This document shows positions 34,516 through 42,473 of a stretch of DNA of 64,000 nucleotides, piece by piece; within the stretch, counting starts at the first letter, position 1, and the number at the start of each line of letters is the position of its first letter. Below the pieces are notes generated by a model. The model had not been told where the DNA came from and did no database searches. It saw nothing but the letters and a program-made list of their open reading frames with translations. The position numbers were made by a program, and so were the translations under genes. The DNA is from Chloroflexota bacterium (GTDB lineage: Bacteria > Chloroflexota > Anaerolineae > Aggregatilineales > Phototrophicaceae). The stretch lies in the NCBI GenBank assembly GCA_026706395.1, contig JAPOYU010000064.1:13275-77274 (forward strand). The letters run 5' to 3'.

Positions 34516-35741
34516 GCCAGCGCTCTCATCAACTCGAGCAAAGTATGCAGCATCAGATTGGCGCCTTTGACGCAATCGGCGTCAGTCGTGTATTCGGCTG
34601 GATTATGGCTGATGCCCTTGACCGACGGCACGAAGTACATGGCGGATGGCGCGATATTCGCCATGTTCTGCGTATCGTGGCCGGCGAAGCTGAGCATGCG
34701 CTCGTGAGACAGTCCTAATTGGTCGGCGGCCCGTTCTATTGCGTTCATAACCGTCTCGCTCATGGTCGCGGGAATGACAGGCGGCGTCCCCTCATAAGAG
34801 ACGTCCAAGCCGAATTCCGCCGCGCATTCTTCAAGCAGGCGAATCAAGTCAGCCTGCATCCGATCCATCTCAGCATCGGAGCCATGCCGGAATTCAAGCG
34901 CGCAGTATACTTCCGCCGGCACGATATTAAACGCGCCCGGCTCAGCGCTGATCATCCCAACGTTGCAAACGCCGGGACTATAGTTCCGCATCACATGATC
35001 CCTGGCGCGCAGTACGAAGGTCGCCGCGCCCCAGAGCGCGTCGCGCCGCAGGTCCATCGGCATCGTGCCGGCATGCGCCGCTTCGCCGCGAAACGACACA
35101 TGTATGGACCGTATCCCAACGATGGCGTTGACGACGCCAATGTCGACGCCAGAAGACTCCAAGCGCCTGCCCTGCTCGATATGCAACTCCACCCAAGCCA
35201 GCACATCATCACGCGTCGCCGCCAGCATCGACTCGCGGGTGATGCCCACAGCCGAAAAGCGGCGCGTCAACTCATTGAGATCCACCCGGCTGCGTTCAAA
35301 GTCCGCCATCGTCAATTGACCGACGACCGCCTTGCTGCCCATCAGTCCCATGATGGCGCTCTCTTCATCGGTGAAGTTGACCGCTTCCAACGTGACCGCC
35401 GGCGTGATGCCATCGTCTTTCAGCGCGCGCAGCGCCTCAAAAGCGACCAGCACACCCAGCGCGCCATCATAAGTCCCGCCGTTAGGTACGCTGTCCAGGT
35501 GCGAGCCGGCGAGGATGCGCTTTTCACTGGGCGGATCGCTATGTAGAATCGCCGACTGATTGCCAGCGCCGTCGATCGCATAATCCAGCCCCGCTTCGGC
35601 TATCTTGCGCTGATACCAGTCCCGCGCGGCGATATCGTGCTCGGTCAGCGCCGGGCGATGCAGGCCGCCGTCTCCTGTCGCGCCGATTTGCGACAACTCG
35701 TCCATATCGCCGAGCAAGCGCTTTTCGTTGATCCTGAGCAT
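34512..35741 (-). CDS. M20 N-carbamoyl-L-amino-acid hydrolase/allantoate amidohydrolase homologue
   Basis: Dimeric dinuclear-metal amidohydrolase of 409 residues. Metal-binding elements are GSHLDSVPNGGTYDGALGVL, NFTDEESAIMG and, near the C-terminus, FAGHDTQNMA. The central dimerisation domain includes GVVNAIVGIRSIHVSFRGEAAHAGTMPM. Members cleave N-carbamoyl amino acids, ureidoglycolate or allantoate, and sequence alone does not separate these. The ATG at 35741 follows GAGGAG; a TTG at 35744 is in frame. No other purine or pyrimidine degradation gene is next to it. Confidence 0.88.
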   Translation of the reverse strand: MLRINEKRLLGDMDELSQIGATGDGGLHRPALTEHDIAARDWYQRKIAEAGLDYAIDGAGNQSAILHSDPPSEKRILAGSHLDSVPNGGTYDGALGVLVAFEALRALKDDGITPAVTLEAVNFTDEESAIMGLMGSKAVVGQLTMADFERSRVDLNELTRRFSAVGITRESMLAATRDDVLAWVELHIEQGRRLESSGVDIGVVNAIVGIRSIHVSFRGEAAHAGTMPMDLRRDALWGAATFVLRARDHVMRNYSPGVCNVGMISAEPGAFNIVPAEVYCALEFRHGSDAEMDRMQADLIRLLEECAAEFGLDVSYEGTPPVIPATMSETVMNAIERAADQLGLSHERMLSFAGHDTQNMANIAPSAMYFVPSVKGISHNPAEYTTDADCVKGANLMLHTLLELMRALA

Positions 35742-36368
35742 CAAGTTACTCCTCTAAACGGATCCGGGCTTCTAATCCAGCAGGCTGTTCATGTGATCCC
35801 ATTCTCCAAGAAAACTCCGGAAAACTCATACCGATTCCTAAAGCCTTCCCGAACTTTGAGGGCGAATCCCGGACAAATGAGAGCGTCTAACAGCCAATCT
35901 GGCAAGTTTTCGGGGCAATGTCGCCGAAATCAGGGACAATTCGCATGGATTTGCGATTCTTCCCGTAAACGGAATATTTTTTTGTCCAATAAAATCAGGG
36001 CGGGCCAGCGAGCCGAAACCCAGCAATGGTGCGGGGTAAAGGGGGCGACCCCGGCGCGGCGGACGCTTATTGATAATTGATTATCGATAGAGCGGAAACT
36101 TTTTTCTCTCATAAGATGATAATTCCTGGATGCTTGGTATTGGCGCGCGGGGCGCGGCTTGGAATGTAGAGTGCCATGTGTTGAGCGTAGCAGATTTCAG
36201 GAGTCTATGGGCGATCATATGTTCTCGTATTGGTCTCCGTATACTTTCTCTAACCGAGACGGAGAGAGGTTCAGGGAGAGGGATTGACTCGCATTTCCGC
36301 CTTAGCACAGCACCGAACAAGCCTTATAATATCGGGCACAGAGTCGCGTCAATTGTAGGGAGATTCAA
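35742..36368 (+). other. Intergenic region of 627 bases
   Basis: The stretch between the M20 amidohydrolase start and exonuclease III. It is less GC-rich than its surroundings and contains only short unlikely reading frames. A perfect inverted repeat GATAAT-TG-ATTATC lies at 36072-36085 and a good promoter at 36302-36330. I see no tRNA, mobile element or conserved structure in the rest. Confidence 0.55.
36302..36330 (+). promoter_or_regulatory. Promoter of exonuclease III gene
   Basis: TTAGCA (36302-36307), a 17-base spacer and a perfect TATAAT (36325-36330). The start codon follows about 30 bases after the predicted transcript start, with AGGGAG as ribosome site. Confidence 0.65.
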
Positions 36369-37136
36369 ATGAAACTGTATTCCTGGAATGTCAACGGCAT
36401 CCGCGCCGCGCAGAGAAAAGGCTTCCTCGATTGGCTGCACGCGGAACAGCCGGAGGTCTTGACCGTGCAGGAAACCAAGTCACAGCCGGAACAGCTGGAC
36501 GCCAAGCTGCGCCAGCCGGAGGGCTATCATGTCTGGTGGGCCAGCGCCGAGCGCAAAGGCTACAGCGGCGTCGGCTTGTTCAGCAAGACGGAACCGCTGG
36601 ACGTCAAGCTGGGCCTGGGCATCGAGAAATTCGACAGCGAAGGCCGCACGATCATCGCAGATTATGGCGCTTTCACTTTGATGAGCACCTACCTGCCAAA
36701 CGGCAAGGGCAGCGAGGAACGCCTGCGCTACAAGATGGAATACAAAGATGTTTTCCTCGATTATGCCAACAAGCTTCGCGCCGACGGCAAGTCGGTGGTG
36801 TTTTGCGGCGACATCAACACGGCGCATAACGAAATCGACCTGACCCATCCCAAGCCGAACGCCAAGTATTCGGGCTTCCTGCGCGAAGAACGGGATTGGA
36901 TCGACAAGGTGGTGGCGCAAGGCTATATCGATAGCTACCGTCATCTGAATCCGGATAAAGAGGGGGCCTATTCCTGGTGGTCACTGCGCAGCGGCGCGCG
37001 CGCCAAGAATGTCGGCTGGCGGATTGACTACTTCTTCATCTCGCCCGATCTGCTGGACAAGATGGTCACGGCCGAGATCCATGCCGATGTCATGGGCAGC
37101 GATCACTGTCCGATCAGTTTGACGCTGGATGTTTGA
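36369..37136 (+). CDS. xth: Exodeoxyribonuclease III
   Basis: AP endonuclease and 3'-5' exonuclease of 255 residues acting in base-excision repair. Family motifs are MKLYSWNVNGIRAAQRKGF, LTVQETKSQPEQL with the metal-binding Glu, FCGDINTAHNEIDL with catalytic Asp and Asn, and the C-terminal MGSDHCPISL with the active-site His. The length is typical. It has its own promoter and converges with the T5orf172 gene cluster. Confidence 0.95.
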   Translation: MKLYSWNVNGIRAAQRKGFLDWLHAEQPEVLTVQETKSQPEQLDAKLRQPEGYHVWWASAERKGYSGVGLFSKTEPLDVKLGLGIEKFDSEGRTIIADYGAFTLMSTYLPNGKGSEERLRYKMEYKDVFLDYANKLRADGKSVVFCGDINTAHNEIDLTHPKPNAKYSGFLREERDWIDKVVAQGYIDSYRHLNPDKEGAYSWWSLRSGARAKNVGWRIDYFFISPDLLDKMVTAEIHADVMGSDHCPISLTLDV

Positions 37137-37148
37137 CCGGGGCAATGT

Positions 37149-37163
37149 GGGGAAAAGATCCCC
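37149..37163. terminator. Weak hairpin between convergent genes
   Basis: GGGGA / TCCCC, five pairs with a five-base loop, directly at the end of the exonuclease III gene and before the stop of the convergent gene. There is no good T tract, so the call is tentative. Confidence 0.3.
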
Positions 37164-37865
37164 TTAAACAGCGGACTCAACGGCCAGCCCTATGGCGAAG
37201 CAGATAATAATCACCAGTGTACACAAGGCAATCTTCAGGGCTTTGCCGCGCGGGGTCTGGAAGTACTCGTCGGCGCGCTCCCATAGCTGCCACATCGCTT
37301 CAACTGGATCGTCCCAATCTATACGACGCTCGTCGGCGTTGCGCGCGCGGTAGCGCATAAGCGATTCGCGGACGTTGCGTCGATTGTTCGCTGGTCGGGC
37401 GTAGGCGCGCCGAAAACCCTCGGCTTCGGCTGATCGGCGATGATGCGAAGCGGCAGGTCGATAGTCTCGTGAAGACGACCCTGTCCCCGCTGCGCCGCCG
37501 GATGTGGTTTGCTGATCAGGCGGGATATATTGACTCGCGTAGGCGTCGATTTGCAATGACGATCGCCGCAATCCTCCAATCTGATACGGATCCAGTTCCA
37601 GCCAGTCGCTGCTCAGCCTGGCGTGATGCCGCTCGTACAGCGCGGACGCGCTCGATTCCAAGTCCTCGGTCTCCAAAATAGAAACCAGCTCGATGCCAAA
37701 CCGGCGCTCGGTTTCGCCGAATACCGCCTCGATCGCGCTACTGGGGCTCGCCGCAGCGTCTATTCTGAAGCGGTCCGTATCGATATCCCGTATTACAAGG
37801 ATGTAGCCAGCTGGCCGATTCAATTCCGGCAGCGATTGAAAGTCCTTCGGCACCAGGCTCTTCAA
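37164..37865 (-). CDS. Tail-anchored protein with degenerate T5orf172/GIY-YIG-like domain (member 1)
   Basis: A 233-residue protein. Residues about 15-100 align with the T5orf172 (MUG113-like, GIY-YIG superfamily) domain: RPAGYILVIRDIDTDRFRID, SILETEDLESSA and ARLSSDWLELDPYQ. The catalytic pattern is lost: Leu replaces the tyrosine of the GIY strand and RIDA replaces the K-I-G-R motif. A conserved AEAEGFRRAY motif follows near residue 150, and a single hydrophobic helix (ALKIALCTLVIIICFAIGL) ends the protein. The TTG at 37865 is chosen because it aligns with the starts of the two paralogues (MKS-P-D/E-SLP) and has GGGGAG upstream; an ATG at 37982 would overlap the neighbouring gene by 64 bases. 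Function unknown. Confidence 0.7.
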   Translation of the reverse strand: MKSLVPKDFQSLPELNRPAGYILVIRDIDTDRFRIDAAASPSSAIEAVFGETERRFGIELVSILETEDLESSASALYERHHARLSSDWLELDPYQIGGLRRSSLQIDAYASQYIPPDQQTTSGGAAGTGSSSRDYRPAASHHRRSAEAEGFRRAYARPANNRRNVRESLMRYRARNADERRIDWDDPVEAMWQLWERADEYFQTPRGKALKIALCTLVIIICFAIGLAVESAV

Positions 37866-37918
37866 CTTCGTTCGCTCCCCATCCTGTCCCTTGCCATGGA
37901 TCGCTTCATCTTTCGCGT

Positions 37919-39202
37919 TCAGGGCGATAAAAGGCTGCTGTGGATGTAGGCGGTCTCGCCCTGAAACTCGAACTCGATCCATATTGCGCTGCTATTGACC
38001 GTTTGGCCCTCGACTCGCTCCAGCGGCTGAATCGCGTCTCCCGGTCGCAGCCGGCCCACAATCGCACAATTCGTGCTGGCGCAGGCGCGGACGCGGGCAT
38101 TCAGATCGTTCACCGTCTCGACAACCAGAACTTCGATTTCAACCTCAGTCGCGGTCGCCGTGAATGTCGACGTTGGGACTTCGGTCGCGGAATTGGTCGC
38201 CGTCGGTGTTTCTGTCGCTGTTGCGGTTTCTGTCGCTGTTGCGGTTTCAGTCGCGGTATGCGTCGCTGTAAGCGCCGGCTTCGGCGTCGGCGATTCAGTT
38301 GCCGGCATGATCGGCGGTCTGGTCGATAGCAGGCTGCGGTGAACGAACTGCACCACCCCTTTGTGTGAGAAGGCAATCCAGATCTCATCGCCCTTCACCG
38401 GCTCGCCCCGCTGATACCGCAGCGATTCCAGCCTGAATCCAACTTCCAATAATGAGTTCGGCGGGCAGGTTGTGCGCGCGCAGCCGCGGACAGGCGCCGG
38501 CACGCGGACGTAAAAGATCTCCCCTTGCCCAGGAGCAATAGTAGGCGTCCCCGTTACGCGGACGCTGAACCCCCGCGCGTTGCTAGTGGGCGCGACTTCC
38601 TGCTGTTGCGAAACCAGAAGTGCCGAAATCTCTCGGCGAAGCTCGGTTCGTCTTGTCGCCACTAGAGCGAGACAAGCAACAATCAGCAACAGAATGAGCC
38701 AGGCTTTCCAGCGGCGCGTGGGGCGCTTCTCAGGACGCTGCAAACGCGCAAAGGGAGACTCCGGCGCCGCGCGAACGATCTCCGCATCCTCCACCAGCGA
38801 CTTCGCCCCCATCTCGTTGCGGGCGAGCTCCCGCAGCGACATCGTGCGGGGCCGTCCGACCTCGTCGAGCTGCGCGACTTGCGCGTCATCGAGGTCAAAC
38901 CAGTCGCCCGCGCCCCCGCGCCCGACAAAGCGATCGTGCAAAGCCAGCGCCAAAGCGGCGGCGTTTTCGGCCTCAAGTATGAGCGCCAGTCTGGTCTCGA
39001 TCGATAACTCGGCGACGCGCCGTAATTGATCGCGGTCAATGCGCTGCAAACTGGCGATCTTGAACCGATTGCCGTAGTCCACATCCTGGATGACCACGAC
39101 GTAGCCGGCCGGCGTCTTCAAACGGGGCAGATTCGCCGCTTGCCGGGTTGGGATGCGTCTGAACTGTTGACCGGCCTCCAAGGCTCGCTCTTCCCGCTCC
39201 AA
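37919..39202 (-). CDS. T5orf172-like domain, TM helix and two extracellular SH3b domains (member 2)
   Basis: A 427-residue fusion. Residues about 25-110 form a degenerate T5orf172/GIY-YIG-like domain (TPAGYVVVIQDVDYGNRFKIA, GDWFDLDDAQVAQL). A transmembrane helix follows near 175-195 (WKAWLILLLIVACLALVA). The outer part has a first SH3b-like domain (residues about 220-310), a Thr/Ala/Glu-rich linker with repeated TATE units, and a second SH3b domain (VLVVETVNDLNARVRACASTNC to YIHSSLLSP). The order implies a cytoplasmic N-terminus joined to a wall-facing sensor or anchor. The start is TTG at 39202 with a poor ribosome site, so it may lie a few codons downstream. I know of no described protein with this architecture. 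Confidence 0.72.
   Translation of the reverse strand: MEREERALEAGQQFRRIPTRQAANLPRLKTPAGYVVVIQDVDYGNRFKIASLQRIDRDQLRRVAELSIETRLALILEAENAAALALALHDRFVGRGGAGDWFDLDDAQVAQLDEVGRPRTMSLRELARNEMGAKSLVEDAEIVRAAPESPFARLQRPEKRPTRRWKAWLILLLIVACLALVATRRTELRREISALLVSQQQEVAPTSNARGFSVRVTGTPTIAPGQGEIFYVRVPAPVRGCARTTCPPNSLLEVGFRLESLRYQRGEPVKGDEIWIAFSHKGVVQFVHRSLLSTRPPIMPATESPTPKPALTATHTATETATATETATATETPTATNSATEVPTSTFTATATEVEIEVLVVETVNDLNARVRACASTNCAIVGRLRPGDAIQPLERVEGQTVNSSAIWIEFEFQGETAYIHSSLLSP
38211..38246 (-). repeat. 18-bp tandem repeat encoding TATE linker
   Basis: Two perfect copies of an 18-base unit (38211-38228 and 38229-38246), with partial copies on both sides, encode the Thr/Ala/Glu-rich linker between the two SH3b domains. 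Such in-frame units can change linker length by slippage. Confidence 0.75.
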
Positions 39203-39248
39203 TCGGTCACAGCGGCGATTGTAACACGCTCGTCAGCGGTGGCGCGGT

Positions 39249-39986
39249 TTACCAGTAATATCTTGACATCGGCCCGAAGTGCAGGAGCAGAATCAGCATA
39301 AGGGTCAACAGTACTGCGATGACGATGCCGGGATGATTGACGAATAAATCTTCGAACAATTCGCCGGCTTTCGCACGAATGGAGAGACGCTTTTCGCCGT
39401 GATGCCGAGACATATCACGATTGCGCCGCAGCGACCTCGCGCCATAGCGCCTTTCCGGTATCGGCTGGCGAGGTCGGCGATGCTTCCATTGGCTGCGGTT
39501 GGGACCAGTAGATGGTCGGGAATAAGCGCGCCGAAAGCCCTCGGCTTCACTCGTCCCGCGATGATAGGAACTTGCCAGCCGCCGGTAGCGCGAGATTGGC
39601 TTGGGCCGCGTCGCTTCCCTGGCATAAGGCGCGCGCTGAGGCGTCAAATAATGGCTGGGGTAGGCGTCAATCTGCAAAACCGATCGGCGCAAGACTTCCA
39701 GTTGATACGGGTCTAAGTCAAGCCAATCGCTGCTCAGCCGCGCATGGTACAATTCATAAAGTTCAGCTTCGGCGGTCGCCAGGTCCTCCGTCTCCAAAAT
39801 CGAGAGGAGCTCAATACCGAAGTCGCGCTTCTCCTCGTTGAGCAGCGCCTCGATATACAATCCGGGATGAGCCGCGCCTTCAATGCGATAGTTGTCGCTG
39901 TCGATATCGCGAATCACGCAGACATATCCAGCCGGCGGTTCAAGCCCCGGCAGCGATTCATAATCTCTTGGAGCGCTGCTTTTCAA
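39249..39986 (-). CDS. Tail-anchored protein with degenerate T5orf172/GIY-YIG-like domain (member 3)
   Basis: A 245-residue paralogue of the genes on both sides. The N-terminal domain (PAGYVCVIRDIDSDNYRIEG, SILETEDLATAEAELYELY, DWLDLDPYQ) lacks the tyrosine and the K-I-G-R motif of active relatives. The motif TSEAEGFRRAYSRPS follows, then a basic region (RPRQPIPERRYGARSLRRNR) and a C-terminal membrane helix (GIVIAVLLTLMLILLLHF). The start is TTG at 39986, with GGAG upstream. About 480 bases of its 5' part are nearly identical to the next gene, at an offset of 726 bases. Confidence 0.75.
   Translation of the reverse strand: MKSSAPRDYESLPGLEPPAGYVCVIRDIDSDNYRIEGAAHPGLYIEALLNEEKRDFGIELLSILETEDLATAEAELYELYHARLSSDWLDLDPYQLEVLRRSVLQIDAYPSHYLTPQRAPYAREATRPKPISRYRRLASSYHRGTSEAEGFRRAYSRPSTGPNRSQWKHRRPRQPIPERRYGARSLRRNRDMSRHHGEKRLSIRAKAGELFEDLFVNHPGIVIAVLLTLMLILLLHFGPMSRYYW
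39510..39986 (-). repeat. Direct repeat, copy 1 (paralogous 5' gene halves)
   Basis: This segment matches 40236-40712 closely, with scattered substitutions and no net length change, at an offset of exactly 726 bases. It covers the T5orf172-like domain and the EAEGFRRAY motif of two adjacent genes. Confidence 0.85.
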
Positions 39987-40022
39987 GTTGCTGATTCTCC
40001 GGCACCCCCTTTAGGACATCGC

Positions 40023-40712
40023 CTAGCTGATGGCATCCGTCATACACAGGACCGCTATCAGCAGCAGGAAGAACACGAATTTTAAAGCCTTGCCCGCATC
40101 ACTATCAAAGAATCTACTGATCCGCGTCGACAGATTCAGTATCTGGACAAAGGGATCGTCAGAATCGACTTGACGCTCTTCGGCGTCGACTTCGCGAAAG
40201 CGTCGCAGCGAACTGGCGCCATAGCGCCGATAAGTAGATGGTCCGGAATAAGCGCGCCGAAAGCCCTCGGCTTCACTCGTCCCGCGAAGATAGGAACTGG
40301 CCAGCCGCTGGTAGCGCGAGATTGGCTTGGGCCGCATCTCTTGCTTGGCGTAAGGCCCGCGCTGAGGCGTCAAATAATGGCTGGCGTAGGCGTCAATCTG
40401 TAAGATAGACCGGCGCAAGGCTTCCAGTTGATAGGGATCGAGCTCCAGCCAGTCGCCGCTCAACCTGGCGTGATACAAGTCATAAAGCTCAGCTTCGGTC
40501 GCCTGCAAATCCTCCGTCTCCAAAATCGAGAGCAGCTCAATACCGAAGTCGCGCTCTTCCTCGTTGAGCAGCGCCTCGATATACAATCCGGGATGAGCCG
40601 CCCCTTCAATACGATAGGTGTCGCTATCGATATCACGAATCACGCAGACATATCCAGCCGGCGGTTCAAGCCTCGGCAGCGATTCATAATCTTTTGGAGC
40701 GATGCTCTTCAC
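40023..40712 (-). CDS. Tail-anchored protein with degenerate T5orf172/GIY-YIG-like domain (member 4)
   Basis: A 229-residue protein, the first of the four-gene minus-strand run. The domain (PAGYVCVIRDIDSDTYRIEG, SILETEDLQATEAELYDLY, DWLELDPYQ) has the same losses as its paralogues. The motif TSEAEGFRRAYSGPS follows, then a region rich in acidic residues and a C-terminal membrane helix (ALKFVFFLLLIAVLCM). The GTG at 40712 is chosen because it aligns with the TTG start of the neighbouring copy and has AAAGGG upstream; an ATG at 40745 is also in frame. Confidence 0.75.
   Translation of the reverse strand: MKSIAPKDYESLPRLEPPAGYVCVIRDIDSDTYRIEGAAHPGLYIEALLNEEERDFGIELLSILETEDLQATEAELYDLYHARLSGDWLELDPYQLEALRRSILQIDAYASHYLTPQRGPYAKQEMRPKPISRYQRLASSYLRGTSEAEGFRRAYSGPSTYRRYGASSLRRFREVDAEERQVDSDDPFVQILNLSTRISRFFDSDAGKALKFVFFLLLIAVLCMTDAIS
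40236..40712 (-). repeat. Direct repeat, copy 2 (paralogous 5' gene halves)
   Basis: Second copy of the repeat described at 39510-39986. The matching start codons (GTG here, TTG there) mark its upstream edge. Confidence 0.85.
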
Positions 40713-40864
40713 TGCGCCCTTTCCCGCCGGGCAGGCTTCCATCACAAGCTGACTTAGCTTCTATTCTAGCATCTATCGCGGCGGCATCGCCTTTTTTCAC
40801 GTTCGTTGACCTGCGACCGCCGGGCAGAGCCGCGCGTATATGTTGAGGGGAGTATAATGCAGCT

Positions 40865-41437
40865 ATGACTATCCGCCGCATCATTGACGCCAGCTATCGC
40901 AGCGCCGTCAAGGCATTGGTCATGGGCACATCGCCGGCGGCTTTGGCCCGGGCCCGTGAACGGGCCTTCGTCAAAAGCCTGGTGCTGGAATTTCAAGCGG
41001 CCTACACAGATGACGATATCCGCGTCTTCTCGGCATATGGTCAGCGCAATTTTCGCGACTTCGGATCGGAAAAACTGCTGAGCGACATCGCGGTCGGTCG
41101 CATCGAAGAAAGCTGCGCGAGCGGGCGCGACACACAGAACTTTCTTTTCGTCGCCGCGCTATTATGGCAGATCGAGGTCGACTTTTCCCGCGAATGGCGC
41201 CATGCCATCCGCGCGGCAAACAGACTGAACTGCGGGTCCGCCGAAAACAAGCTGCTTCTTGGCGCCCGCCTGCCGCGCGGAGATGACGACTATTTGCAGA
41301 CGCTTCGCGCTCCATTTACCGCCGGCGGGGGCGCTGCCCATGTGGCGCTCATCCCGCATCCAGCCGAGTGGGACGCCAGCGAGGACGCTCCGGCGGTCTG
41401 GCGCATGACCGATGGCGAGTGGGTTGAAGCGTCTTGA
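40865..41437 (+). CDS. Hypothetical protein, 190 residues
   Basis: I do not recognise this protein. It has no signal peptide or membrane helix. It is rich in Ala and Arg, with a helical N-terminus (IDASYRSAVKALVMGTSPAALARARERAFVKSLVLEF), a central segment with acidic residues (AAYTDDDIRVFSAYGQRNFRDFG) and a Trp-rich end. A TATAAT at 40853-40858 lies directly before the ATG and GAGGGGAG about 12 bases before it, so the message may start at or near the ATG. It is followed 37 bases later by a secreted-protein gene in the same direction, and is divergent from the T5orf172 run. Confidence 0.6.
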   Translation: MTIRRIIDASYRSAVKALVMGTSPAALARARERAFVKSLVLEFQAAYTDDDIRVFSAYGQRNFRDFGSEKLLSDIAVGRIEESCASGRDTQNFLFVAALLWQIEVDFSREWRHAIRAANRLNCGSAENKLLLGARLPRGDDDYLQTLRAPFTAGGGAAHVALIPHPAEWDASEDAPAVWRMTDGEWVEAS

Positions 41438-41474
41438 AGTTGAGGCTGTGAAGAGAATCAGCACAGGAGACAGG

Positions 41475-42461
41475 ATGTCAAAATCAAACGTGCTCTTCGT
41501 AACACTCTTGCTCGCTGCGGGCTTGTTCGCCCTATGGCGGAGTCAGACCGAAGCCATTTTGCGCGACCGGCCTGATATCAGCGCTGTTAGGATTGACGCC
41601 GAGGGCAGGCTGACGATCAGTGGCGCGCTCGCTCCGGACTGCTTCGCCGGGCCGCAAGCCCATGTCATTACCTTTCCGAACAACCTCGACATCCAACTGT
41701 ATCGGGATCGTTCGTCATTGGCGGCATGCGGCCTGCGGACGGAACAGTTTTCCCTCGAGCTGGCAAGGGCATCCGACACCGTCCCAGCAGTTCTGATTAT
41801 CAATGACGGCGCCTGGGCCCGCGCAAGTGACGAGCCTGGCGGCGACGTCTCTTATGAAGCGCAGAGCCTTTTCCCGGCTCACATCGAATCCGCCCGCCTG
41901 GCGCTCGACGAGATCGGCGATCTGCATTTGTCATTGCGCGGCGGGCAAGCGCTCGGCTGCGATCTGCCGGAGATTTACACCATGCGCCAAGCGGAGGGAC
42001 GCATCCTGATCGGCGTCTTCAATGCCATGGGCGCCGATACCGCCTGCCCCGATATGCTGGTTAATATTGACGAGACTATCAGCTTGCCCGCAACCGAATT
42101 GTCCGCTGATACGTTATTTGGGGTGAATACCTTTCTCATTGACCGATTGGAGACAATTAACGTGAACGACAGCGACAAAGTCTTGACCAACATCTCAAGC
42201 GTGGATGTCAACGTGAATCAGGCGCGGGTCAGCCTGGACATCGCAGGCGAGCACCCAGACGGCTGCGACTTGCCCGTCCAAGTCGAGCAATCGCGCGCGG
42301 GCAATACAGTTAATGTCGAAATCTACCGTATAGTGCCCGCCGATATGATCTGCCCGATGATCCTGCGCCCCTATCAAGGCAGGGTCCAACTGGACGGCGA
42401 ATTCGAAGCGGGCAGCTACACCATCAGGGTAAATTCGCACTCGCAGACGCTTGACATCTAG
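41475..42461 (+). CDS. Hypothetical secreted or membrane-anchored protein
   Basis: A 328-residue protein with an N-terminal hydrophobic helix (VLFVTLLLAAGLFALW) that acts as signal or anchor. The outer part contains three similar modules, each with a Cys pair: CFAGPQAHVITF...CGL, CDLPEIYTM...CPDMLVN and CDLPVQVEQ...CPMILRPY. This suggests three disulphide-containing beta repeats (about residues 50-130, 160-230 and 255-328). No family is recognised. The ATG has AGGAGA upstream. The DUF4139 gene begins 12 bases later, so the two are co-transcribed. Confidence 0.65.
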   Translation: MSKSNVLFVTLLLAAGLFALWRSQTEAILRDRPDISAVRIDAEGRLTISGALAPDCFAGPQAHVITFPNNLDIQLYRDRSSLAACGLRTEQFSLELARASDTVPAVLIINDGAWARASDEPGGDVSYEAQSLFPAHIESARLALDEIGDLHLSLRGGQALGCDLPEIYTMRQAEGRILIGVFNAMGADTACPDMLVNIDETISLPATELSADTLFGVNTFLIDRLETINVNDSDKVLTNISSVDVNVNQARVSLDIAGEHPDGCDLPVQVEQSRAGNTVNVEIYRIVPADMICPMILRPYQGRVQLDGEFEAGSYTIRVNSHSQTLDI

Positions 42462-42473
42462 AGGAGCAGAAAT

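Noticed and set aside
32563..34575. A 670-codon open frame on the strand opposite the ALDH16 gene
   Set aside because: It mirrors the GC-rich codon pattern of the ALDH16 gene, has low-complexity Gly/Asp/Val-rich sequence and no domain, while the plus strand has clear ALDH motifs.
36072..36085. Inverted repeat GATAAT-TG-ATTATC as an operator
   Set aside because: Short, in an AT-rich spot, and almost 300 bases from the nearest start codon, so a regulatory role is not supported.
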